From Bolinopsis microptera (taxonomy: Eukaryota > Ctenophora > Tentaculata > Lobata > Bolinopsidae): DNA of 60,000 nucleotides. The DNA lies in NCBI RefSeq assembly GCF_026151205.1, contig NC_087083.1, positions 4,506,460 to 4,566,459 of the forward strand, written 5' to 3'. A model generated the notes under the pieces. That model worked only from the letters and a program-made list of their open reading frames with translations, had not been told where the DNA came from and ran no database searches. A program made the translations under genes and the position numbers. Of this stretch, positions 50,401 to 59,232 are shown piece by piece (position 1 is the stretch's first letter; each line of letters begins with the position of its first letter).

Positions 50401-51795
50401 CATTGTATTGACGTTCTTCAGGCTCTTATCTCACGAACTCTCGGTCCTAATAGCAATGCAGACGAGTTTGATATGATTAAATCGCTCATGTCTGAAAACT
50501 TTACAACAGCCTTCCCAATGCTTTCTATAGTGACCGTCAAAACAACCAGGGTACGATCGAGGTGTAGTGCGACGATTGTGCTGCAAAAAGCATTCAGGAG
50601 ACATGTTAGTATGGACATTACCACCGCAACAATTGAAGATTTTGAGGGAGTGCAAGAAAATGAACATTTTGAGGGAGTGCAAGAAAATGAAACTGAATCT
50701 TTCGAGAAAATGCAAGAAACTCAATCTTTCGAGGGAGTGCAAGAAACTGAACATTTCGAGGGAGTGCAAGAAACTGAAACTGAATCTTTCGAGAAAATGC
50801 AAGAAACTGAATCTTTCGAGGGAGTGCAAGAAAGTGAACCTTTCGAGGGAGTGCAAGAAACTGAACCTTTCGAGGGAACGCAAGAAACTGAACCTTTCGA
50901 GGGAGTGCAAGAAACTGAACCTTTCGAGGGAGTTCAAGAAACTAAATCTTTCAAGGGAGTGCAAGAAACTGAACATTTCGAGGGAGTGCAAGAAACTGAC
51001 ACTGAATCTTTCGAGAAAATGCAAGAAACTGAATCTTTCGAGGGAGTGCAAGAAACTGAACCTTTCGAGGGAGTGCAAGAAAGTAAAATTGAATCTTTCG
51101 AGGGAGTGCAAGAAACTGAACCTTTCGAGGAAGTGCAAGAAAATGAAACTGAATCTTTCGAGAAAATGCAAGAAACTCAATCTTTCGAGGGAGTGCAAGA
51201 AACTGAACATTTCGAGGGAGTGCAAGAAACTGAAACTGAATCTTTCGAGAAAATGCAAGAAACTGAATCTTTCGAGGGAGTGCAAGAAAGTGAACCTTTC
51301 GAGGGAGTGCAAGAAACTGAACCTTTCGAGGGAACGCAAGAAACTGAACCTTTCGAGGGAGTGCAAGAAACTGAACCTTTCGAGGGAGTTCAAGAAACTA
51401 AATCTTTCAAGGGAGTGCAAGAAACTGAACATTTCGAGGGAGTGCAAGAAACTGACACTGAATCTTTCGAGAAAATGCAAGAAACTGAATCTTTCGAGGG
51501 AGTGCAAGAAACTGAACCTTTCGAGGGAGTGCAAGAAAGTAAAATTGAATCTTTCGAGGGAGTGCAAGAAACTGAACCTTTCGAGGAAGTGCAAGAAACT
51601 GAATCTTTCGAGGGAATGCAAGAAAATGAAAATGAACCTTTCGAGGGAGTGCAAGAAAGTAAAATTGAATCTTTCGAGGAAGTACAAGAAACTGAACCTT
51701 TCGAGACAGTGCAAAAAACTGACAATGAATCTTTTGATCCTGAAATTAAACCTTTCCCTGGAGTGAAAAATCTAAGACTTATATTTGAACGCTGA
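43747..51795 (+). CDS. Voltage-gated sodium channel alpha subunit (Nav2-like, DEEA filter), 5' part missing
   Basis: Twelve exons join in phase to about 1,717 codons: 43747-43897, 44283-44423, 44539-44862, 45178-45381, 45568-45744, 46210-46915, 47023-47396, 47673-47869, 48046-48235, 48465-48656, 49029-49673, 49942-51795. They cover the domain I pore and S6, the I-II linker, complete domains II, III and IV, an EF-hand-like segment, an IQ-like site and a long acidic tail. Pore residues are D (LITLDFWEDIY), E (LCGEWIELLW), E (ATFEGWMEVM) and A (ATSAGWNDVL), that is DEEA, which separates it from calcium channels (EEEE), NALCN and bilaterian Nav1 (DEKA). S4 segments are well charged (RSLRVLRVFRLAKS; RSFRALRPLRAISR; RSLRLFQVARILRVIQVAK). 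The channel would conduct Na+ (possibly also Ca2+) on depolarisation at the plasma membrane. The first exon starts in phase 2, so upstream exons with domain I S1-S5 must exist, but none was found back to the window start. Confidence 0.93.
43982..44027 (+). repeat. Intronic copy of the domain I pore exon end
   Basis: The segment from gatcactct through ggcaaggtttgtat repeats 43861-43906 with three or four changes, including the filter Asp region and the donor site. A shorter third copy (atgtttacggcaaggtttgt) lies at 44139-44158. Confidence 0.9.
44539..44862 (+). other. Sodium channel exon: I-II cytoplasmic linker
   Basis: Exactly 108 codons, both ends phase 0. The linker is short for a Nav, rich in Ser, Thr and Pro (PSWPLTPLTPRESYT), and ends in a basic/Cys segment before domain II (CCSKQFLWYKMFGVYPEDK). 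The donor caag|gtaaaggacc is nearly identical to the acceptor side of the next exon. Confidence 0.88.
44888..44996 (+). repeat. Dispersed motif gtcattccgccgaatctcta
   Basis: The 20-base motif gtcattccgccgaatctcta also occurs near 12276-12297 upstream of the Penelope-like element, with related forms near 57870 and 57937-57985 (the latter followed by tgaacatcataggctggg, compare aatagcctgggg here). Probably a fragment of a MITE inserted in this intron. Confidence 0.6.
45000..45048 (+). repeat. Intronic copy of the domain II first-exon start
   Basis: taaaggacccaacaaaagaa followed by acatactacgagataatgtg repeats the first ~48 bases of the exon at 45178 with few changes. It lies between the linker exon (whose donor region is also caaggtaaaggacc) and the real exon. 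Confidence 0.9.
45178..46915 (+). other. Sodium channel exons: domain II and start of II-III linker
   Basis: Exons 45178-45381 (S1, GCIVLNTLCLALDSH), 45568-45744 (S2, S3 and start of S4, WNIFDTIIVVVSLVEL) and 46210-46915 (rest of S4, S5, pore with filter Glu in LCGEW, S6 LLNLFLALLL, then linker). The linker includes a small NPGNSD tandem repeat (about residues 200-218 of the third exon), coded by aaccctggtaacagtgat. Confidence 0.9.
47023..48656 (+). other. Sodium channel exons: Cys cluster and domain III
   Basis: Exon 47023-47396 begins with the linker end and a 10-Cys cluster, then S1-S3. Exon 47673-47869 gives S4-S5 (donor tg|gtttgt chosen because it yields WLVFCILGV across the junction). 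Exon 48046-48235 gives the loop after S5, and exon 48465-48656 the pore (filter Glu in ATFEGW) and S6. The acceptor and first ~30 bases of the last exon are also present twice upstream in the intron. Confidence 0.9.
48316..48416 (+). repeat. Two intronic copies of the domain III pore exon start and its acceptor
   Basis: The sequence catcctttcatttccag|gctacatttgagggctgg and following bases occurs at about 48308, 48371 and 48450. Each copy has the complete acceptor and codes ATFEGWMEVM. Only the third (exon start 48465) continues open through S6. Confidence 0.95.
48733..49020. repeat. 11-bp minisatellite (ttcacaagtgt) filling an intron
   Basis: About 26 copies, some with the variant ttcacaactgt. 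It occupies most of the 372-base intron between the domain III S6 exon and the inactivation-gate exon. All three forward frames are open, giving false frames of 118-136 codons and an apparent N-terminal extension of the next exon. Confidence 0.95.
49029..49673 (+). other. Sodium channel exon: III-IV inactivation linker and domain IV S1-S5
   Basis: 215 codons, phase 0. The linker reads KGQLGVLLTPTQRQW, which aligns with the GGQDIFMTEEQ region of bilaterian Nav; the IFM latch position is VLL. The rest (TKTKPIRMTTRPTN) fits the conserved linker, followed by S1-S5 with a strong S4. Confidence 0.92.
49942..51795 (+). other. Sodium channel exon: domain IV pore, S6 and C-terminal tail
   Basis: 617 codons to the stop. 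The pore is RLATSAGWNDVL (filter Ala), then a Cys-bearing loop, S6 (IAFLIMVNMYIAVILDNF) and an EF-hand-like segment (EKWKVFDPKATGFLNV). An IQ-like site (ATIVLQKAFRRHV) follows at about residues 211-223. From residue ~230 to ~598 the protein is a Glu/Phe repeat with no known domain. Confidence 0.92.
50636..51720 (+). repeat. Coding repeat: EGVQETEPF-type acidic repeats in the channel tail
   Basis: Units of 9 residues (FEGVQETEP) and 11 residues (FEKMQETETES) repeat about 40 times. A 456-base block (152 codons) is duplicated: gaatct ending at 50700 and at 51156 mark the same position. Variants include SKIESF and EFKGVQ. The tail is strongly acidic with a regularly spaced Phe. Confidence 0.95.
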
Positions 51796-52130
51796 TTTCT
51801 AATCACTCCAGATGGCATTCGATTTAATTGCTTCTCAGACGAATTTTCAACTATGGGCAAATTTCTGATCATTGGGAGTAAGAGTTTGGAGCGTTTATCA
51901 AAGTAATAATAATAAGGGTTTATCTACTAGTACTACAAAACCTCCCTCCTTATAATTATATCATATATATATATCATATATATAAGGCGTTCAGTATCAA
52001 GTATATATGATATCAGTATCAAGTATATATACTTGATACTGATATCATATTATATACTTGATACTGAACGCTTTAAGCACATGGCCCCTAATAATAATGT
52101 AATACAATGCTAAAAAACGATTTAAATTCG
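51796..52130. repeat. 3' flank of the channel with an 85-bp palindrome
   Basis: Positions 51987-52071 form an almost perfect palindrome. The arms gcgttcagtatcaagtatat...gatatcagtatcaagtata pair with their complement with only a 2-base length difference and essentially no loop. Each arm is itself a tandem pair of cagtatcaagtatat. No clear polyadenylation signal was assigned to the channel gene. Confidence 0.85.
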
Positions 52131-52370
52131 AGCGTGCTAAATCACTCTACAGTCGATCTTCGACATTTTTCTGAAAGGGCCCATGATCGACAGTTGAAAT
52201 CTACTTCATTCGATGTATTATCAAACGCTGATTCCGAATCACCCCACATATAAGTCATGACATAAAGTTAAAATGCTCCCCTAGCGAGATATCGCCATCT
52301 ATAAGGAGGTGATTAAAAAGTCACGTGACAGTCGAGTGTAGAGTGATTAATCATCATCCATTTAACTGTT
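52130..52370 (-). repeat. Dispersed repeat, inverted copy of 10957-11125
   Basis: It contains, as complements of the 11-kb copy, gctaaatcactctacagtcg, tgaaagggcccatgatcg, aaaaagtcacgtgacagtcg and agtgattaatcatcatcca. There are intervening differences, including an extra segment at 52200-52310. Confidence 0.7.
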
Positions 52371-52572
52371 TAAAGTATTCACTCGACAACAAACGTAAAA
52401 TAACTAATTCAATCATTATCCGGCAAGAATCACATTAACTTTCTGCGATTTATAAATTACTAAAAGTCTTTTTTATTGTAAAAGGATAACGTACACGATT
52501 ATGTTAACGCATAGCCATGAATTTATGAATACTGCAAGCGCGAGGGCTCTAACTCAGGAATGGCATGGAGTG

Positions 52573-52621
52573 ACACTGTCCCATTTTTTGATAGCTTTTC
52601 TACCAAACAATGGGACAGTGT
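52573..52621. repeat. Hairpin acactgtcccatt / aatgggacagtgt
   Basis: Perfect 13-base arms with a 23-base loop, followed by a third near-copy (taatgggacatagt). Flanks are AT-rich with no gene. Confidence 0.75.
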
Positions 52622-53619
52622 AATGGGACATAGTCTAGTTTTGAAAAGATTAAACAGTGAATGAGCTGTCTTTTTAGGTCATATTCTATAAGATTTATTT
52701 TTAAATTATTTACCCTATATCATCCTAATATGCAATAATCAATAGTAAATACATTGAGCTGATTTGTTGTAAAAATTCCTAAACAATTTATACGTTTGTG
52801 GTTGCACAATATAAACATGCAGCTGATATCAGGCTTGGGCATTGGGGTGGTGCTTTAGAAGCGGTATTTCGGGTACTAGTAAAGCTCTTACACTGTAGAT
52901 ATCTTGAATGAAGTCGATAACCCTTTTTATTTGTCCATTAAATAGACGAATAGTTAAATCACACGAAAAATTAATTTTGAAAATAATAATTCTTTTTTGG
53001 ATTTTTATCTTTTCCACAAAAATAAATATGAATAGTAACTAGAAACATCGATAATTGAAAATTCTTTGCGCATTGTAATTAATTTTAACAAAATTTGTTT
53101 CTCGTTACAATTGTATGTGACCATTTATAAATTCACACATAAATCAATTGAATATATATTTTCCAATATTTTACGTATTTGTTTCAATTCTGAACGACAC
53201 CTTGAAGGTTTAATACAAAGCGTTGGTTGGTGATTCAAATTTGTGGTTAATCTTGGTTAAACCATTTTAGTGCTTTGTTCCTATTGAAAATACATTTTAA
53301 ATCAATGTATGTCATAAGTTCACTGGGCAAATGTTCGTAACTATTAGTATTATATTTATATAGGCAAGATAGTTCAATATAAATTTCCAGGATGATTGTT
53401 AGTTCTTTGAGCAAATGAAATTTTTTCCTTTTTGAAGCTTTTTTGCATATTATGCTGTTTTGTAACAGTCTTTTGAAAAATCTTTTATTATGATGTTCGA
53501 GGTAGGCTGATATGACGCACATTAATGGCTTTTTGACAAGGTACTTCTGAGATAATTGCTGGAAAATGAATTTTGATGTTAGGATTATAACATCAATTAT
53601 CAATTATTATCTGTGGAGA
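52622..53619. other. AT-rich region, no supported gene
   Basis: A 118-codon minus-strand frame at 53603-53247 is Lys- and Ile-rich, with the short segment EHLPSELMTYIDL. It could be the 3' continuation of the broken minus-strand gene to its right, but no domain is recognised and AT-rich composition alone could keep it open. Confidence 0.3.
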
Positions 53620-54340
53620 GTTGGTTTCTGCTGCAAGGGTCCGTTCATTTTTTAGTTTTATGAGGCGTGGAATGGATGGGGCACTGTACGATTTTCGGGT
53701 AACATCGAATTCTGAATAGTGAGTTGCGATGTTGGAGTCGTTTATTTGCACCCATTTGTTGAGGAAATACGGGTCCAGCAGATGTCGTAATTTACGGCTC
53801 GCCGATCTAATTGGATCCTTAATTGGAGGATGTCGTTAAAGTGTAAAAACAGCGCTATATTGAACAAGACTTCCATGAATAATTTAAAATTTGACATTCG
53901 ACCGTTTCCGTAATTTTAATAAATATTTTAACACAAAGCGCGTCATTCAAAAGTTGCAAAAGTAGCGGTACCGTTTCTGGATGCACCAGAGTTCGGTATT
54001 TGTTTTTGGAAGAACTGAAATAATATCCACAGTTTCTTGATATTTTGGATTCTGAGCTTTGTAATGCTTCAGATAGTTTAACATAGTCAGTATTGTTTTT
54101 TAAAGCTTGTAGCACAGCGTGTACCCTGTTTGATGTATGTTGCATAAAGATAAAGTTGAGAGCGTGTCTCTTCGGTATCAGGTTTCGAACAGTTAGGTAG
54201 ATAAGGATTAAACATTTTTTGTGATTCGATGTCCAATCGAGAAAGGTGTCCATCTTTTGAGTCTCTGGTGGGCATTGTAGCCATTATGAGGACGTTAAAA
54301 TCGTCGACATTGAAGTCATTTAGGGGGACGTTGTGATATA

Positions 54341-54369
54341 GTCGGCCGTAAACATTGAATTCGGCCGAC
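54341..54369. repeat. Hairpin gtcggccg / cggccgac, copy 1
   Basis: Eight-base perfect arms around a 13-base loop (taaacattgaatt). A second copy (gtcggccg ... ggccgac) preceded by the same cgatata/gatata lead lies at 54581-54618, so about 37 bases are duplicated 240 bases apart. Confidence 0.8.
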
Positions 54370-54580
54370 AATGCTTTCTTGGTAATCTTTGATTAAGTAG
54401 AGAACATCTTTGTTGAATTGACGTTGTTGTTCGACTTCATACAGTGCAGCATCCTTTTGTCCGCAAAACTCGGCTCTAGTTGCAAATCCAGTGGTGACCC
54501 CGGCAAAGCACAACATAACACGCCGTATAATTTCTCCATACAAGCGCTGTGCATGGAACATATGGCCGCTTCCCGATATA

Positions 54581-54618
54581 GTCGGCCGTAAACATTGTTG
54601 AAACTGAATTTGGCCGAC
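54581..54618. repeat. Hairpin gtcggccg / ggccgac, copy 2
   Basis: Partner of 54341-54369. It shares gatatagtcggccgtaaaca, then has an expanded loop (ttgttgaaactgaattt). Translated on the minus strand, both copies give (I)CLRPTI-like peptides. Confidence 0.8.
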
Positions 54619-54754
54619 TATGCCGTCCACGGCGTCGTAGGGCTTGCACAACTTCACCCTAAAACCGTCAGGACCACGCTCGAACCCCTAAAAATAAATA
54701 AAATTACAAAACTGCCTGAATGTACATGTCATTGACATACTAAATGATCCAAAA

Positions 54755-55700
54755 ATGAAATCACGATCATCAGAAAAAAGAACAGAACCAACATACCATG
54801 CTCTCATGACCCTTGAACCTGCTGTACTGACGTACTGCACTCATATAGTGGTCAATGCAGTATGCCAAGCTAAGCATCCATCTCTAGTCCCATGCACCAG
54901 CCTCATCGGGATCCATATATCCATTGGGGGCAGTTCCTTCACGATGGGAGTGTTGCAGTTGTTGGAGCAGCACGACTTCGACATGCTCATATAAGGGGGA
55001 AAGTCCTCAACAATCAGCTCTCTCTCATAGTTTTAAGATAATTATAGTAAGTAAGGCTGTAGGGCCACAATCTTCCCCCCTCAAGAATTCAATTCTTCAC
55101 GACCAGATAACGAGTTAGTAGAATTAGAATCAGGACTTCTTTCCTCTTCCGATCCCTGAAGATTTTCTGCATTTAGGAGACTTGTCATCCTCCTTCTCGT
55201 CTCTACATCTGATACGAGGGAACATTAACTTACAGTTTTACGGAGAATATAATCTAAGTCCTAATTTTTGCTGAATTCCTGTAGGTTATTAACAATTGCC
55301 AATTATATTTATTGGTGATCAGTTATTATGCTTTTTGACTATAAAACAAGGTAGAGTCAGATCAACGAACAAAAGCACAAAAATCAATCATATCAATCAC
55401 ACTACAAACACTACAATTGAAGATGAGTACTCACCCATCACAGTAGATCTCAAACCAGTAAATAACGCTGAGAGCTTAACTCGATCCGGAAAATGCTGTA
55501 GTAGGTAGAGGTGAACTACTTGTGTAAAAATATGGTCAATGTCCGACAAAACTGTAGCATCGAATATAAAAGAGGAAAAAATGAAGTCCTTCGAAAAATT
55601 CGATTTTTAACGATACGCTGAATATCAGGGCAGCATCAGTAAATCTCACCTTGAGGGTGTTGCGGTATAGTAATAGTAATACTAATACGGCGACTTGTCA
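54755..55700. other. Weak plus-strand open frames, no assignment
   Basis: Frames at 54755-54994 (79 codons) and 55296-55508 (70 codons, including INHINHTTNTTIEDEYSPITV, flanked by AG and GT) have ordinary codon composition but no recognisable domain. They could be exons of an unknown plus-strand gene with 55703-55903. Confidence 0.2.
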
Positions 55701-55702
55701 CT

Positions 55703-55903
55703 TTGATTAGGACTAAGTCCCTGAATCTAGAGGATCCTAGTAGTGCAGAGTCTGAGAAGAGGGTGACCAGGCCGGCACTGAACGGCTCCGACTGTTTCGA
55801 ACGTAACTCGGCGGAAAGCAGTGTAAAACAGCGATTGAGCGATCAGGCACAATATGCACACTCACAGGAGACCTCTCAGCCGGACATATCTTCCGGTGCA
55901 TAA
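55703..55903 (+). CDS. Candidate terminal exon, unknown protein
   Basis: The frame after a splice-like ag at 55710 reads a polar Ser/Glu/Arg-rich sequence (SLNLEDPSSAESEKRV ... SQPDISSGA) to a stop at 55903. The composition resembles a soluble tail or linker, with no domain. Support is only its non-repetitive, codon-like character. Low confidence. Confidence 0.2.
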   Translation: MIRTKSLNLEDPSSAESEKRVTRPALNGSDCFERNSAESSVKQRLSDQAQYAHSQETSQPDISSGA

Positions 55904-55945
55904 GTCACGTGCCTTCGTGAGAGCCAATAGGATTTACCTTGCTTT

Positions 55946-56239
55946 CTAATATAATGCTAGTATATTGCTCGCTCCTCTCACGTATAATAGCTTTCTGTTC
56001 AGGAAGAGCAGGTAAAAGTAGGATGTAATTAACGGGTAGAACTGAAGATTATCCAGTGCTTGAACAGTAGCGTTTGTCATTAACGGGTCCCCAATTCCCG
56101 CCAGGAGGACCTCAGGAAATGCTAAGATCGGAGCTAATGAAGTACCCCGCTCTCTAAACGGTTCCTAGCCAGCATCCACGGTAATGATAACGTGAGCGAC
56201 ACGGACACCGCTTAAATTCTCAACAAGTGCCTCAGACAT
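55946..56239 (-). pseudogene. 98-codon minus-strand frame with one internal TAG, unknown
   Basis: Starting at ATG 56239 the frame reads MSEALVENLSGVRVAHVIIT, meets TAG at 56167-56165, then stays open for 72 more codons, including APILAFPEVLLAGIGDPLM and a hydrophobic FYPLITSYFYLLFL segment, to TAG at 55946. It may be a decayed gene, a sequencing error or chance. Family not recognised. Confidence 0.2.
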
Positions 56240-57424
56240 AATGTAAAGTTAGCGGGATAATATGGAAATCATGTATATACTTGTGCATGTGGCCAGATCA
56301 CCATGAGACCGCGGACTAAAATAAGTCGAGCATTAGCAAGCAGTGGGCAGCTAGCTTGTAGCTGGTTTTTTGTGAACAGCTGATTTTTTGCTTATTTTAG
56401 TGTTTAGGCGGTGCACGATAAAACTAAACTTGCTCGGATTTTCAAAATTTTTGTACCATCGTTTTCTAGAGACTTTGAGAATTTTCACAGTACCAAATTA
56501 ATTATACCTTTTTGGAATGATCAGTGAGTTTCTCCTAGGTGCCATATTTGATGGTGCGCGGCTTTTGGAGCAAAATTAGGCGTAAAAGTCGCGTAATTTG
56601 ACGAAATTCGTTGATTTTTGTCGTATTATTCTGTCATATCTTCAGTTCCTGAACATGAATCATGCTGAAAATTTGTCAGAACCTTCCAATCATACTTAAC
56701 TACCGAACCTAATTTAGTTGGGAGAGATTGGCCTTGATTAAGAGGTCTAAAAATGACAAAATAGGTATAAATTCGTTGATAACTCAAATTCTAACCATCG
56801 AAATTGCTCAAACTAAATTAGGTTCAGTAGAACATAAATGTTTACGTAAGCTGACCAAATTTCAATAAAAGTTTTATCTGGGAAGTATTATAACTTTTCG
56901 ATTGTTTCCAAAATAATGTGCTGGCTAAAAAACCATTCAATGGTCAGCGCGCGCGTCTTATTGTCGATGGCGCACTGCCTACTTATTTGATAAAACTTGT
57001 ATTGTATCACGTCGTGACACCCACGGTCGTTTCACTAGGAGCCGCGCACTCGTGCGCGGCGGGTCATACAACGTATGACAATGAAAAAACTTGTAGCAGT
57101 GAAGAAAAGCCGTCAACAAATGTGAAATGGGAAAAGCGAGCGACAGATTCAAAATGGTAATATTGATACACATTGCGGCTTTTACTAATTCGCTCGCCCA
57201 AAATTTTCACGTGACTTTGGTTTTCATGGTTTTGCAGCCGTACAAAACAGTTTTACATAAAAATGTACATAAATATAATTATACTGTTTCTGGGGCAAAA
57301 TTTGTAGTGATCCCGTACATATTATATATAATATAATATAATATTACGAATTAACAGCGTGCTATAAAATCACTTTACACTCGATATTCTAGTTGTTGTT
57401 CTTCTTCAACCTTTAATTAAAAAT
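56240..57424. other. Non-coding, repeat fragments
   Basis: It includes gccgcgcactcgtgcgcggc, a palindromic GC stem at 57041-57060, and at 57189 an attcgctcgcccaaaattttc element end related to the 25264 MITE. No gene was recognised. Confidence 0.4.
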
Positions 57425-57935
57425 GTCAATTCATCGCAGCTCGGTGCGGCACAGTAGCGCATTTCGCCGATCTAGCGAGAAGCATAATTGAGTGCGCGGC
57501 GCGGCACAGTAACGCATCGCGCTACAACTTCAACCCGTTCTCTAGCTGGCCCTATGAACGACTTTTTGAAACCCTTAGCTTACCCTCTTATCTGATCATA
57601 ACCCAACCCTATACTAGGTAGTGGCGTAGTGCACCATCGACAGTGAGCCGCGCGTGTCGACTGTAAGATGCTAAATGGTTTTTTGCGCTAATTTCGGCCA
57701 TTGGATCAAATTGGACAACCTTCCAATTTTCACAAAGATTTTTCAAGATTATGAATAAATCAAATCAAATTTAATTTCGTCACTGTAAATTAAACTCAAT
57801 CGTTCACTAAACTTAATTTCGACTTCAAGCTCGTATTTTCTTTATTGTCATTGGGCAGCGTTCAGCCTGTCAATCTGCCGAATCTTTGTAGCGAGATGCG
57901 CTACTGTGCCGCGCCGAGCTGCGATGAATTGATAT
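57425..57935. mobile_element. ~510-bp MITE-like element with cgcagctcgg ends
   Basis: The left end tcaattcatcgcagctcggtgcggcacagtagcgcat (57425-57460) and right end atgcgctactgtgccgcgccgagctgcgatgaattga (about 57895-57932) are inverted copies. Inside are cgcggcgcggcacagtaacgcat and the ctctagctggccc / gaacgactttttgaaaccct block shared with 11.0 kb. Non-coding. Confidence 0.7.
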
Positions 57936-58519
57936 TGTCAATTAAGCCGAATCTCTATTGTTTATGAACATCATAGGCTGGGGTTTGCTTTATCCAGAGC
58001 TCTTTCGCTTGCAGTAGCGCGCGACCGCCGAAGGCGGTACAGGATTTCTACTTGTTCTACTTGTGAAACAAGCGCGTCACGCAGTACGCGTAGACTCATG
58101 GCTAGGCATGAAGGCTGGACCTCATGGGGTTTATGGTTTTTAGTACCTTAGGGCCAACAAATTTTGGTCACATTAAATTTGGGTCACATTAAATTTGGTT
58201 ACTATAATTTTGGTTACCATAATTTTGGGCACAAATTTTGCAAATTTTTACATTTAATTAGTTTACAACAATTTAAGTCGAAATTTTGACTTTTCGGGAC
58301 CATTTTCCATTCAATTTATTTCGATTTTTCCATTGTTAAGATATATATTTTTTCAATTTCGCATATAAAGTCATACTTCATAATGAACTAAGTACAGACA
58401 ACGGAAAACATGTTTCAGAAATTTCCCAAGGCGCGGTCCACGCCCCACGTGTACACCACGCGCCAAGCGGTCACGTGGACAAATTATCAACCTCGTGATC
58501 CTGTAACTTACGTACCATA

Positions 58520-58771
58520 AGCCCGTATTTTGGCAAGGAGGAATATGCTCGATCTCACCCAATATTACTACAAGGTCGGGAATAAAAGACCCCGTGCCCC
58601 CATTGTACTGCACAAAAACCTGACAGTAAAATGTTGGGAACTTACACAATTCACAACAACCGATCAAGTGGCAATTAACATCCAACTCAGCTCGACGGAA
58701 CTCATTCTGGCAGCTTCGTACATGGATATAAATGGGCCGGTACCGCCACAATACAAAAGACATCACTTCTA
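58520..58771 (+). pseudogene. LINE endonuclease (APE-type) fragment
   Basis: The frame reads RRNMLDLTQYYYKVGN, PRAPIVLHKNLTVKCWELTQ, FTTTDQVAINIQL, ELILAASYMDINGPVPP. This spacing (alkylated APIVLHK strand, a D-x-V-A-I strand, then LASxYxD) fits the middle of the exonuclease-endonuclease-phosphatase domain of non-LTR retrotransposons. The N-terminal catalytic Glu region and the rest of ORF2 are absent, so it is a fragment. The 137-codon minus-strand frame over the same bases is a shadow. Confidence 0.6.
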
Positions 58772-59134
58772 GCAAAATATTCATTTGAAGTTTGGTTTTA
58801 ATGGTACTTGTTGAGGCTGATAAATATGAATTTGACTGAACCTGGGATCAACACCCCATACAATTGTACATCCTCGCCTTCATCATCAACCATATTTTCA
58901 TCATTTACATCGTCAAGATCGTTACCGTTGTCTATTGTAAGAAATAGCATAAAATCTGAAATTTGATTGATCGAATTTTGATCCCACAACCCACATGTAC
59001 CACCAATTTGTGGGATACAAAAAATCAATGGAGGGATAAATTAATCAAATTTTGTACACAAAATTGTCCTGTAAAGTATACCGATTTATGACACATAAGC
59101 CTTTTCTTAAGAAAACAACAATTTCAAGAAAACA

Positions 59135-59232
59135 ACAATTTTATTTAGTATCAATTAAAGCAGACAAAAATATATTTCATATATATATGAAATATATTTT
59201 TGTCTGCTTTAATTGATACTAAATAAAATTGT
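59135..59232. repeat. 98-bp perfect palindrome
   Basis: acaattttatttagtatcaa ... ttaaagcagacaaaaatata and its complement meet at catatatatatg with no spacer. Every position pairs. There is no coding content; possibly a MITE or a replication-slippage product. Confidence 0.9.

Larger units (their letters stand above)
53620..54690 (-). pseudogene. Broken minus-strand gene, not recognised
   Basis: Coding-like sequence runs through three minus-strand frames in order: 54687-54316 (begins after a possible acceptor at tttttag|gggttcgag; GPDGFRVKLCKPYDAVDG), 54371-54087 (NVPLNDFNVDDFNVLIMATM) and 54253-53855 (HVLQ-type helical stretch with SKNKYRTLVHPETVPLLLQL). A further open stretch, 53837-53622, reads RSASRKLRHLLDPYFLNKWV. 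The frames overlap rather than splice, which suggests frameshifts in a decayed gene or transposon relic. No known domain could be assigned. Two GTCGGCCG hairpins lie inside it. It could instead be an unrelated set of short open frames. Confidence 0.35.

Noticed and set aside
50431-51766. 427-codon minus-strand and 399-codon alternative plus-strand frames over the channel tail
   Set aside because: Shadows of the 27/33-bp coding repeat. The frame continuing from domain IV S6 and the IQ-like site is the real one.
58371-58784. 137-codon minus-strand frame
   Set aside because: The opposite strand carries the LINE endonuclease signature; the minus-strand product shows no domain.
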